The position numbers were made by a program, and so were the translations under genes. Source: Microbacterium saccharophilum (lineage in GTDB: Bacteria > Actinomycetota > Actinomycetes > Actinomycetales > Microbacteriaceae). Taken from it: a stretch of DNA of 64,000 bases. Positions 37,784 through 45,900 of this stretch are shown here, piece after piece; positions within the stretch are counted from its first letter, which is position 1; every line of letters starts with the position of its first letter. Under the pieces are notes generated by a model. It ran no database searches, was not told where the DNA came from, and worked only from the letters and a program-made list of their open reading frames with translations. Where the stretch lies: the NCBI RefSeq assembly GCF_007992455.1, contig NZ_BKAH01000002.1, positions 310,001 through 374,000 on the forward strand, in the 5' to 3' direction.

Positions 37784-40700
37784 TTGCACCGACGAATCCT
37801 GGCAGCAGCCGGCGTCATCGCGCTCTCGCTGCCCACGTCCGCGGCATTCGCCGCGACAGCCGACGACGACCCGTCGTCGCGTTTCACCCAGACGGAGGCC
37901 ACCGGTCAGATCGACTCGAGCTTCCGTCCCGCCGCGCTCGACGCCTCGGGCCGTGTCACGGTCGTCATCGAGATGGCGGGCGACCCCGTCGCCGTCGTCC
38001 AGGCCGAGAAGGGGCGCGACCTCACCGCGGATGAGCGGTCATCGGTCAAAGCACAGCTGAAGCAGGCGCAGGACTCGATCCGCGGCTCGATCACCGGCAA
38101 GGGCGGCAAGATCCAAGCCCAGATGCAGTCCGCGTACAACGGCTTCCAGGCCTCCGTGCCGGCCGCCGAACTCGACGCCGTCGCCCAGCTCCCGGGCGTC
38201 GTCGCGATCCACCCGGTGCGCACCTACGAGATCGACAACGCCGTCTCCGTCCCGTACCTCGGCGTCCCCCAGGTCTGGGAGAACACCGGCTACACCGGCG
38301 AGAACGTCAAGGTCGCCATCCTCGACACCGGCATCGACTACACCCACGCCACCTTCGGCGGGCCCGGTACGGTCGCCGCGTACGAAGCCGCCAAGGCCAC
38401 GTCGACTCAGCCCGCCGACCCGGCGCTCTTCGGCCCCGACGCGCCGCGCGTGAAGGGCGGCATCGACCTCGTCGGCGACGCCTACGACGCCGGCGGCACC
38501 GGCGCCGCGCTGACCCCCGTCCCGGACACCAACCCGCTGGACTGCCAGGGGCACGGCTCGCACGTCGCCGGCACCACGGCCGGCAGCGGCGTCCTCGCCG
38601 ACGGCTCCACCTACGCGGGCGCCTACGACTCGACGACGTCGTCGAACTCGTTCCGCGTCGGCCCCGGTGTCGCCCCACAGGCCGACCTGTACGCCGTCCG
38701 CGTGTTCGGCTGCGACGGGTCGACGGATGTCGTCGTCCCCGCCATCGACTGGGCCGTCGCGAACGGCATGGATGTCATCAACATGTCGCTCGGCTCGTCC
38801 TTCGGCCGCGGGGATGACCCCGACGCCGTCGCCGCCTCCAACGCGGTGGGCGCCGGCGTGGTCGTCGTCGCCTCCGCCGGCAACTCCGGCCACAACCCGT
38901 ATCTGACCGGTTCGCCGGGCACGGGCGACGGCGTCATCGCGGTCTCCGCGGTGGACAGCGCGGAGAGCTTCCCCGGCGCGACGATCACCGTCAACGGCAC
39001 CGCGATCGAAGCGATCAACGCCAACGGCGCGTCCCTCGAGGGCATCGGCGACCTCACTGTCGTCCGCCTCGTCGACGACCCGGCCACGCCCGAGAACGAG
39101 GCCCTCGGGTGCTCCGTCGCGGCGTACACGAAGGCCGGAATCACGGCAGGCGGCAACCAGCTCGCCGTCATGCAGCGCGGCACCTGCGCCCGGGTGGCGA
39201 AGGCCATCTACGCGCAGCAGGCCGGAGCGGCAGCGGCGGTCATGGTCAACTCCGACAACACGCTGCCTCCATATGAGGGCATGATCACCTCGAACCCCGA
39301 CGACGGCACACCGTACGTCGTGACGATCCCGTTCCTGGGCGTCCGCGCCTCGGACGGCGCCGCGCTCGTCGCCGGTGCCACCGCGACCCTCGCGGCGGCG
39401 CAGATCGCCAACCCCGGGTTCCGCGGCTACGCGTCGTTCACCTCCTCGGGCCCCCGCAGCGGTGACAGCGCCATCAGCCCCGACGTCGCGGCGCCCGGCG
39501 TCTCGATCGCGTCGGCGGACGTCGGCTCCGGCAACGGGGCGGCGATCATGTCGGGCACGTCGATGGCGGCCCCGCACGTCGCCGGTGTGGCGGCCCTGTC
39601 GGTGCAGGCGCACCCGGCCTGGTCGGCCTCGCAGGTGTCGGCATCCATCGTCTCCACGGCGGACCCGGAGAAGGTCGCCGGTCAGAGCCTCACCCTCGGC
39701 GGCGTCGGCCTCGTCGACACGGCGCAGGCTGTCGCGACGACCGTGACGGCGACCGGTGACGCGTTCCGCACGGAGAGCGGCTGGGCGCGCGAGTCGGCGC
39801 TGAGCTTCGGCTTCCAGGAGTCCCAGATCGGCTTCGGCGGCGTGAAGACCGTGACGATCCGCAACGACGGCAGCAGCGCCGTCACGTACGCGGTGTCGAC
39901 CACGCCGTCCGCGGCGTCGCAGAACGCGAAGGTCAATGTCAGCGCGAAGTCGGTGACCGTCCGCCCGGGCGGCACGGCCAAGCTGCTCGTGACGGTCGCG
40001 GCCCTCGCGAAGGACATCCCGACGTCGAACGCCGGCGACGACCAGTTCTCGTTCTACGAGATCTCGGGCGACATCGTCCTCACGGCGGCGGACTCCACCC
40101 TGCGGGTTCCGTACCTCCTCGTGCCGCGCTCGAACAGCACGGTGACGGCGAACGCGACCGGCCCCTGGTTCTCCAAGAACCAGAAGGTGAAGGACGGCAC
40201 GAAGCAGGTCACGCTGCGCAACACGCGCGGCGCGCTCGACGCGGACGCCGACTTCTACACGTGGGGCCTGTCCGACGCGAAGGATGCGACGAAGTCGCTT
40301 CCGGACAACGGGTACGACATCCGCGCGGCCGGAGTGCAGTCGTTCGATGTCGGCGGCGGCGACAAGCTGGTCGTCTTCGCGGTGAACACCCACAACCGCT
40401 GGTCCAACGCGGCGAGCAACGAGTACGACGTCATCATCGACACGGATCGGGACGGCGAACCCGACTGGATCGTGCTGTCGTACGACTCGGGTGCGGTGCG
40501 CGCGGGAAGCGCGAACGGGCTGGCCGAGACGTTCCTCGTGAACGCCGAGACCGGTGCGCTGTACCCGAGCGGCTTCCTCACGGCGGCTCCGACCGACAGT
40601 AGCACCCTGCTGCTGCCGGCGTTCGCGAGCGACCCCGGGATCACGGGCGCGTTCAACTACACGGTGCAGACCTTCGGGCTCTCCGGTGGCGAGGATGCGG

Positions 40701-40903
40701 TCCCCGCGTGGGCCACCTACGACCCGGCGGCGCCGGCGATCAGCAACGGCCAGTACGAGACGGTCCCGACGCGCGGCAGCGTGACGGTGGACGTCGCGGT
40801 GGATGCGGCCGCCTACGCGGCGCAGCAGCCGCTGGGCAGCATGATCGTCGTGCTCGACAACAAGTCGGGCGCTGACGAGGCCCTGCTCGTCAAGATCAAG
40901 TAG
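37784..40903 (+). CDS. Secreted subtilisin-like (S8) serine protease with PA insertion
   Basis: A 1039-residue protein. The chosen TTG 37784 has AGAAAGGCGG 7 bases upstream and gives a clean Sec signal (HRRILAAAGVIALSLPTSAAFA, cleavage near 23); no ATG or GTG sits nearby in frame. An inhibitor-I9 prodomain spans about 35-145. The catalytic triad is Asp181 (AILDTGIDYTH), His257 (GHGSHVAGT) and Ser593 (SGTSMAAPHVAG). A protease-associated domain with two Cys (GCSVAAY, RGTCARVA) is inserted before Ser. About 400 C-terminal residues are beta-rich, with no sorting signal, so it is probably released. Monocistronic, with a terminator after it. Confidence 0.93.
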   Translation: MHRRILAAAGVIALSLPTSAAFAATADDDPSSRFTQTEATGQIDSSFRPAALDASGRVTVVIEMAGDPVAVVQAEKGRDLTADERSSVKAQLKQAQDSIRGSITGKGGKIQAQMQSAYNGFQASVPAAELDAVAQLPGVVAIHPVRTYEIDNAVSVPYLGVPQVWENTGYTGENVKVAILDTGIDYTHATFGGPGTVAAYEAAKATSTQPADPALFGPDAPRVKGGIDLVGDAYDAGGTGAALTPVPDTNPLDCQGHGSHVAGTTAGSGVLADGSTYAGAYDSTTSSNSFRVGPGVAPQADLYAVRVFGCDGSTDVVVPAIDWAVANGMDVINMSLGSSFGRGDDPDAVAASNAVGAGVVVVASAGNSGHNPYLTGSPGTGDGVIAVSAVDSAESFPGATITVNGTAIEAINANGASLEGIGDLTVVRLVDDPATPENEALGCSVAAYTKAGITAGGNQLAVMQRGTCARVAKAIYAQQAGAAAAVMVNSDNTLPPYEGMITSNPDDGTPYVVTIPFLGVRASDGAALVAGATATLAAAQIANPGFRGYASFTSSGPRSGDSAISPDVAAPGVSIASADVGSGNGAAIMSGTSMAAPHVAGVAALSVQAHPAWSASQVSASIVSTADPEKVAGQSLTLGGVGLVDTAQAVATTVTATGDAFRTESGWARESALSFGFQESQIGFGGVKTVTIRNDGSSAVTYAVSTTPSAASQNAKVNVSAKSVTVRPGGTAKLLVTVAALAKDIPTSNAGDDQFSFYEISGDIVLTAADSTLRVPYLLVPRSNSTVTANATGPWFSKNQKVKDGTKQVTLRNTRGALDADADFYTWGLSDAKDATKSLPDNGYDIRAAGVQSFDVGGGDKLVVFAVNTHNRWSNAASNEYDVIIDTDRDGEPDWIVLSYDSGAVRAGSANGLAETFLVNAETGALYPSGFLTAAPTDSSTLLLPAFASDPGITGAFNYTVQTFGLSGGEDAVPAWATYDPAAPAISNGQYETVPTRGSVTVDVAVDAAAYAAQQPLGSMIVVLDNKSGADEALLVKIK

Positions 40904-40915
40904 CACCGATGTGGG

Positions 40916-40945
40916 GAGGCCCGGATGTGCGAGCATCCGGGCCTC
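40916..40945 (+). terminator. Terminator after the subtilase gene
   Basis: GAGGCCCGGATG pairs with CATCCGGGCCTC around a 6-base loop and is followed by TTC, 12 bases after the stop. Confidence 0.85.
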
Positions 40946-40973
40946 TTCGCGTGCGCGTCGCCGCGCTCAGCGC

Positions 40974-41390
40974 TCAGCGCTCGCAGAGCGTGGGGGAGTC
41001 GCCGGTGCCGAAGCGGTAGTCGTACTGCGCGTCATCCGTCGCGACGATCACGCGCACGCCGTCGATGATGGCCTGGGTGTAGGACTGGCCGGGCTTCGCG
41101 CAGCCGAGCGACCCGTCGGTGAACGTCACGGCCTCGGCGGAGACGATCTCCGGAGTGCCGGAGACGCCGCGCGACTCGAGATCGGCGAGGATGGCCGACC
41201 AGCGGGCGTCGGAGAGCTGCACGGGCGCACCCGTGGGCATCAGGGGACTGGTCGTGATGAACGGAGGCCGGCTCGAGCCGGAGGGTGAGCCGGGCGTGGC
41301 GTCGTCGGACATGGGACTCCCTGCACAGGCGGTGAGCGCGAAAGCGAGAGCGGCGGCGGATGCCGCGACCATGTGACGTCGTGTTCGCAT
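40974..41390 (-). CDS. Small lipoprotein of unknown function
   Basis: A 138-residue putative lipoprotein. The signal peptide ends in lipobox ALTAC at about residues 15-19. A Ser/Pro/Gly-rich tether follows, then an about 85-residue domain (VQLSDARWSAILADLESRGV...EAVTFTDGSLGC...QAIIDGVRVIVAT...YRFG) ending in CER, with two Cys that may pair. ATG 41390 is chosen because GGGAGG lies 4 bases upstream; a longer frame starts 24 bases earlier. The domain looks like a conserved actinobacterial family but I cannot name it. Confidence 0.8.
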   Translation of the reverse strand: MRTRRHMVAASAAALAFALTACAGSPMSDDATPGSPSGSSRPPFITTSPLMPTGAPVQLSDARWSAILADLESRGVSGTPEIVSAEAVTFTDGSLGCAKPGQSYTQAIIDGVRVIVATDDAQYDYRFGTGDSPTLCER

Positions 41391-41499
41391 GGCGCCTCCC
41401 TCGAAGCCGTTCACGTGACACTGCCAGCGTAGGGCCGTGGTCTGCGAAACGGCGGGGAGTTTCCGGCATCCGCCGCCTGGTCTCAGCTCATTCGGCGTC

Positions 41500-42450
41500 T
41501 CACTTCATGCGGCCGAAGGTCGCGTCGATGTCGGCCATCTCCATGGCGGCCGTCGCCTCGATGAGGGCGCGGAGGTCGGCGTCGGCACCGGGGGAGAACT
41601 CCTCGGGACGCTCCGGGGCGATCGTCATGGGAGCGCCGGCGGGCGTCTGCTCGCTGGCATCCAGGTGCGTGCCGTCACCCGACGGGGACATCCCCTGCAC
41701 GATCTTCCCCGCCTGCGACTGGCCCGTGAGGTCGAACGAGTAGATCTTGCTCTGGAGGCCCATCTCCAGCAGCCGCTTGACCTCGGGGAACGACTCCGCG
41801 TTCGTCTTCGGGATCGGCAGCGATGTGCGCCAGTTGACCCCCAGCGTCTCGAGGGCCTTCGCGTAGGCGTTCTCGTGCGCCTGATCACGCACGATCAGAT
41901 AGGAGATCGTGGACCGGGCGGTCTTGTTGTCGGTCATCTCGTAGAGGCGGCATTTCTGCAGCCGACCGGTGGATTCGAGCATGAGGTTGTAGAGCAGGTC
42001 GAGCACGAGGTTGCCGGAGTTGTACACGTAGCTGCCCATCCAGGGGTTCCCGACGGCGTCGACCGGGAGGGCGCCCTGCGCGCCGACGAGGTAGTGGTGG
42101 ATGTTGTCCTCGGACAGCGCGATGTTCAGGGGGACAGCGCCACCGGAGCCCGGCTTGTCGACCGGATCGGCGGGCTTGCCCTGGTAGCGCGGCGACCCGT
42201 CGAGGAGACGCGCGATCGTCGTGCCGATCAGCTCGACGTGGCTGATCTCCTCGGTGCCGATGCCCTGGATGAGGTCCTTGTACGGCTTGCCGTCGGGGCC
42301 GCGGAAGTTGATGCTCTGGAAGAGGTACTGCATCATCGTGCGCATCTCCCCGAACTGTCCGCCGAGCCCCTCCTGCAGGGCGTTGGCGGCGGCCGGGTCC
42401 GGCTCGTCGGCGGCGATCTCGTTGATGAATTCCTGGACGTGGAAGTACAT
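41500..42450 (-). CDS. Manganese catalase
   Basis: A 316-residue non-haem catalase. The four-helix bundle ligands are visible: Glu in GGQFGEMRTMMQYLFQS, Glu and His in GTEEISHVELIGT, Glu in NLMLESTGRLQKCR and His in RDQAHENAYAKAL. SGNLVLDLLYNL and LYEMTDNKTARS are family-typical. It dismutates H2O2 in the cytosol without haem. A stress-type trio lies upstream on the same strand, although 122 bp separate them. C-terminal residues are acidic. Confidence 0.95.
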   Translation of the reverse strand: MYFHVQEFINEIAADEPDPAAANALQEGLGGQFGEMRTMMQYLFQSINFRGPDGKPYKDLIQGIGTEEISHVELIGTTIARLLDGSPRYQGKPADPVDKPGSGGAVPLNIALSEDNIHHYLVGAQGALPVDAVGNPWMGSYVYNSGNLVLDLLYNLMLESTGRLQKCRLYEMTDNKTARSTISYLIVRDQAHENAYAKALETLGVNWRTSLPIPKTNAESFPEVKRLLEMGLQSKIYSFDLTGQSQAGKIVQGMSPSGDGTHLDASEQTPAGAPMTIAPERPEEFSPGADADLRALIEATAAMEMADIDATFGRMK

Positions 42451-42572
42451 TGATGCCTCCGGGGTGGATCAGTCAGGATGGAGGTGTCAGGGGCCTCCGT
42501 TTTGCCTGGCGGGGTGGACGCTGCGCGCCCTGCGGGGCGAGGGCAGGTGCCCCCGCCCCGACGGTTGCGCGG

Positions 42573-43148
42573 TCAGCTGCCGCTGATGTTCGACCGCGCC
42601 TGCTGCGCCTGATCGGACACCGTGCCGGCGGCGTCGGTCGCCTCGCTCTTGACGTTCTCGACGGCCTCGGTGGCGCGGTCCTTCACCGCCGCCGCCGCCT
42701 CCTGCGCCGGTGCCTTGAGGTCGCCGGCGACCTCCTTGGCGACACTCGCGACCTCGTCGACGAGGGGCTGCGCGGTGTCCTTCACCGACTCGGCGATCTC
42801 CCTCTCCTTGCGGGAGGCGGGGATCAGCGACGCGACGAGCAGGCCCACGCCGAAGGCGATGAGGCCTACCGCGAGGGGCGCGCCCTCCGCCTTCGCCTTC
42901 ACATCGTGGGCGATGTCCGCGGCGCCGTGCGCCACGCCGGACGCAGCCGACGACGCCGACGACGAGGCGTCGTCAGCGGCGCCCATGATCCGGTCGCGGA
43001 CGGAGCCGAACACTCCGCGGACCTTGTCCGCCTGGCGCTGGGCGATCTTGGACGGGGTGACCTTGTCGGCGAGGGCGTCGACGTCGAGCCCCAGCTCCTC
43101 CCGGGTGCGCTCGATGTCGGCGCGGATCGCTTCGGGTGAATCGCTCAT
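42573..43148 (-). CDS. DUF3618 protein
   Basis: A 191-residue protein. The N-terminal SPEAIRADIERTREELGLDVDALADKVTPSKIAQRQADKVRG is the DUF3618 signature. One membrane helix (APLAVGLIAFGVGLLVASLIP) follows, then a long amphipathic helical tail rich in Ala/Glu/Lys/Val. Function is unknown; such proteins are expressed with stress and holin-like partners. Its start overlaps the stop of the next gene upstream (ATGA). Confidence 0.9.
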   Translation of the reverse strand: MSDSPEAIRADIERTREELGLDVDALADKVTPSKIAQRQADKVRGVFGSVRDRIMGAADDASSSASSAASGVAHGAADIAHDVKAKAEGAPLAVGLIAFGVGLLVASLIPASRKEREIAESVKDTAQPLVDEVASVAKEVAGDLKAPAQEAAAAVKDRATEAVENVKSEATDAAGTVSDQAQQARSNISGS

Positions 43149-43558
43149 CGGTTCTCCTCATTTCTCTTGAATGCTTCGGGGATCTCCTGCAGCGTCTCCA
43201 CGGTCTGCGGAGCGCCCTTCACTTCGTTCAGCTGCTTGCGACCGACCGCGTACAGGATCGCGGCGATGATCGCCCACAGCACGGCCACGACGACACCGGA
43301 CCAGCCCGCGCCGATCAGGTCCGACAGGGCGGCCCAGAGCGCGATGGACAGGAACAGCACCGTCATGGATGCCGCGTACCCGGCCCCGCCGAGCATCCCG
43401 GCGCCCTTGGCCGACGTCGTCGCCGTTTCTTTCAGTTCCGCCTTCGCGAGCGCGAGCTCCTGGCGCATGAGCGTCGAGAGGTCGCGCGTCACCTCGCCGA
43501 GCAGATCGCCGAGCGATGTGTCGGCGGCGCGGCGCTCAGACGGAGTCGGATCGCTCAC
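43145..43558 (-). CDS. Phage holin family (superfamily III) membrane protein
   Basis: A 137-residue protein with the TSLGDLLGEVTRDLSTLMRQELALAKAELKETA helix typical of this actinobacterial family. Two membrane helices follow (ASMTVLFLSIALWAALSDLI and AGWSGVVVAVLWAIIAAILYAVG). No phage genes are near, so this is a chromosomal holin-fold relative rather than a lysis protein. It overlaps both neighbours, forming a three-gene operon. Confidence 0.9.
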   Translation of the reverse strand: MSDPTPSERRAADTSLGDLLGEVTRDLSTLMRQELALAKAELKETATTSAKGAGMLGGAGYAASMTVLFLSIALWAALSDLIGAGWSGVVVAVLWAIIAAILYAVGRKQLNEVKGAPQTVETLQEIPEAFKRNEENR

Positions 43559-44297
43559 CTGACACCCCCTGTCCGGTACCGCTCAGGCTCGTGCCACCCT
43601 GTGCCGTGCCACCCATGCGCGACTCGGACTCGGAGTACCGCGGCGTCTCCGCGTACGTCGGGGTCGTCTCGATGACCGGCGGCGGCGGGACGACGGTGAC
43701 GTTCGACGGCAGAGCGGGAGTCCCGGATGCCGGCGCCCACGCGTCGGCCTCGGACTGCTCCTTGGCGTTGGTGGCCAGTGCGCGCGTCAGGCGCCCGACG
43801 AGCACTCCCGCGACAAGGGCGCCGCCGATGAAGGCACCGGGGCGACGCCGTGCGAACGCCTTGACATCCGTCAGCACCGCCGACGGGTCGCGGCTGCTGA
43901 GCCAGGAGGCCGCACCCGAGACGCGCTCGGAGACCTTCTGGACGAGGTCGCCGGCGACCCCGCTCCCCTCGGAATTGCGCGCCATCGATCCGAGCTCGTC
44001 GCCGAGCGCGCTGAGCCCCGTGGCGATGCGCTCCTGCTGCTTCGAGGCCTGATCGGTGAACTCGTGCCGGGCCTGGTGGTACAGATCGGTGACCTGCGCC
44101 TTGGTCTCCTGCGCGACGGAGGCGGCCTCGTCCTTCGCGGTCCCGGCGACATCCTTCGCCGCGCCCGTGGCCGTGTCCTTCATGTCGGCAGCTTCCTGCT
44201 TCGCGGTGTCGAGGGTGTGCGACTCTCCGCTCCCTGCTGTCTGGGGCTGGGCTGTCTGGGGCTCGCCCGCGCCCAGGCCGTCATTGCCGTATGACAT
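43536..44297 (-). CDS. LEA-like helical protein with one membrane segment
   Basis: A 253-residue protein. After a Gly/Gln-rich start, residues about 25-90 form an 11-mer-like Ala/Lys/Glu/Asp/Thr repeat (AKQEAADMKDTATGAAKDVAGTAKDEAAS), as in late-embryogenesis-abundant and desiccation proteins. An amphipathic helix and a short hydrophobic segment (GAFIGGALVAGVLVGRLTRAL) follow, then a Pro/Thr/Ser-rich tail. It is first in the operon with the holin-like and DUF3618 genes. A role in envelope or desiccation stress is inferred. Confidence 0.8.
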   Translation of the reverse strand: MSYGNDGLGAGEPQTAQPQTAGSGESHTLDTAKQEAADMKDTATGAAKDVAGTAKDEAASVAQETKAQVTDLYHQARHEFTDQASKQQERIATGLSALGDELGSMARNSEGSGVAGDLVQKVSERVSGAASWLSSRDPSAVLTDVKAFARRRPGAFIGGALVAGVLVGRLTRALATNAKEQSEADAWAPASGTPALPSNVTVVPPPPVIETTPTYAETPRYSESESRMGGTAQGGTSLSGTGQGVSGERSDSV

Positions 44298-44520
44298 GGT
44301 CTCTCCTTCGTTGGGGACCCATCGGGTCGTCGATGGGATACCCGGTCTACGTGGCCGTTCCGGCGTGGCGGAGGGGCTTGCATCACGCCGCGAGGTATGG
44401 CATGAGCGCGCGCGGAGGTCTGCCGGAGTGCCGTTCCGGCGCCGATCGCCGATCCGCAGGCCGGGGGCTCCGGAGTCAACCCCCTCCGTTGGTCCAGGTG
44501 AGCGCAGTTACCGTGACGGG

Positions 44521-45345
44521 ATGGCCCGAGATCCCTCCGTCGCGCGACGGCGCCGCCTCGCGGGCGCTGTCCGCACCGCCGGCGGCGAGGTTTTCGCCGC
44601 CTCCCGGCTCGTGCTCGCGCTCAAGACAGCGATTGCCGTGGCCGTCGCCTGGTATCTGGCTCCCCTGGTCCCCTTCGCCGACGCTGAGTACTCCTACTAC
44701 GCTCCGTTGGGCGTCCTCGTGGCGATGTACCCGACCGTCGTCGATTCGGCGAAGTCGGGGATTCTCGCACTCGTCGGGCTGGCCTGCGGGATAGCCCTGG
44801 GCCTCGGCGGCCTCGCAATCGTCGCCCTGGGGGCGCCGGCGATCGTCGGAGTCGCTTTCGTCGTGGGTGCGGGCGTGGCGCTCGGCGGCATCCGCGCGCT
44901 CGACGCCGGGCGCGACTGGATCGCCATCGCAGCGCTCTTCGTGCTCCTTCTGGGCGGGCACGAGACGGAGGAGTTCTCCAGCTCCTACATTGTGACCATG
45001 GCCTTCGGCGTGCTCGTCGGGGTCGCGGCGAACTATCTCCTGCTGCCGCCGGTCTACCTCCGCGACGCCGCGGCGCGCCTGTCCGAGTTGCGCGAGCATC
45101 TCGAGGAACAGCTTCGGCTGATGGCGGAGATGGTGGATGTGCGGAAGGTGGATGCCGAACGGCTCACGACCGGGAGCGATGCGCTCGCCGAGCGGGCCGC
45201 TGCGGTCGCCGACGACGTCCACGAGGCCGCCCGCAGCCGGCGCGCCAACCCGCGGGCTCGACGTCTCGACGACCTGCACGACGAGAACGCGCGGCGCTGG
45301 TGGGCGCTGGGCCGGATCATCGAGATCTCGCGGCCGTTTGCATGA
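44521..45345 (+). CDS. FUSC/aromatic acid exporter-like membrane protein
   Basis: A 274-residue protein with six hydrophobic segments in the N-terminal 175 residues (LVLALKTAIAVAVAWYLAPLV, YAPLGVLVAMYPTVVDSAKSG, and others), matching half of an FUSC/ArAE module. A cytosolic helical region of about 95 residues follows (LREHLEEQLRLMAEMVDVR..., DDVHEAARSRRANPRARRLDDLHDENARRWWALG). Substrate unknown. The 223-bp gap before it separates it from the divergent LEA-like operon. Confidence 0.85.
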   Translation: MARDPSVARRRRLAGAVRTAGGEVFAASRLVLALKTAIAVAVAWYLAPLVPFADAEYSYYAPLGVLVAMYPTVVDSAKSGILALVGLACGIALGLGGLAIVALGAPAIVGVAFVVGAGVALGGIRALDAGRDWIAIAALFVLLLGGHETEEFSSSYIVTMAFGVLVGVAANYLLLPPVYLRDAAARLSELREHLEEQLRLMAEMVDVRKVDAERLTTGSDALAERAAAVADDVHEAARSRRANPRARRLDDLHDENARRWWALGRIIEISRPFA

Positions 45346-45387
45346 TGCACGCACGGGCGGGGCGCGGCCGGCGTCGATAATGGGCGG

Positions 45388-45777
45388 GTGGAACCGTGGG
45401 AGATGCGCGCGTGGCATGCGGAGTACCTCGACGCGTGCAACAGCCACGACCTCGATGCGATTCGCTCGTTCGTCGATCCGGCCGTGCGCCGCGCGCACCT
45501 GCCGGGCGGCAGCGATGCCTGGGTCGCGGACCTGGCCGACCTCTTCCACGCGTTCCCGGACTGGCGGTGGCGACGCATCCAGCTGATCGTCGAGGACGAC
45601 CGGGTCGCTGTTCATCTTCGCGGCGCCGGCACGCATCTCGGCGCCTTCCGCGGCATCGCTCCGACGCGACGCCATGTCAACGTCGCCGAATTCGCGATGC
45701 ACCGGGTGGCCGACGGCCGCATCGTGGAGTCCACCGGCACAGACGCCGTCGAACTGATCATCCACCTCGGGGCATGA
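45388..45777 (+). CDS. SnoaL-like/NTF2-fold protein
   Basis: A 129-residue cone-fold protein from GTG 45388. The pattern WHAEYLDACNSHDLDAIRSFVDPAV at the start and FPDWRWRRIQLIVEDDRVAVHLRGAGTHLGAFRGIAPTRRHVNVAEFAMHRVADGRIVE is typical of SnoaL-like polyketide cyclases and ester-cyclase relatives. No biosynthetic partner is near, so its substrate is unknown. Confidence 0.85.
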   Translation: MEPWEMRAWHAEYLDACNSHDLDAIRSFVDPAVRRAHLPGGSDAWVADLADLFHAFPDWRWRRIQLIVEDDRVAVHLRGAGTHLGAFRGIAPTRRHVNVAEFAMHRVADGRIVESTGTDAVELIIHLGA

Positions 45778-45900
45778 CTCGGATGTGACGATGGAGGGCG
45801 CCACCACCTCTCTGCGGCGGTTGGTAGCCCGCTCACCGTGAGCAACTGCCACTCGATGACCGATGCCTGGGTACGCTTTCCCAGACATGGGAGAGCGACG

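Noticed and set aside
38039..40936. A 965-residue minus-strand open frame
   Set aside because: It is antisense to the subtilase, whose triad, signal peptide and prodomain are unambiguous.
43145..43558. Prophage lysis module suggested by the holin-like protein
   Set aside because: No endolysin, structural or integrase genes are near. The protein belongs to a chromosomal actinobacterial family beside DUF3618.
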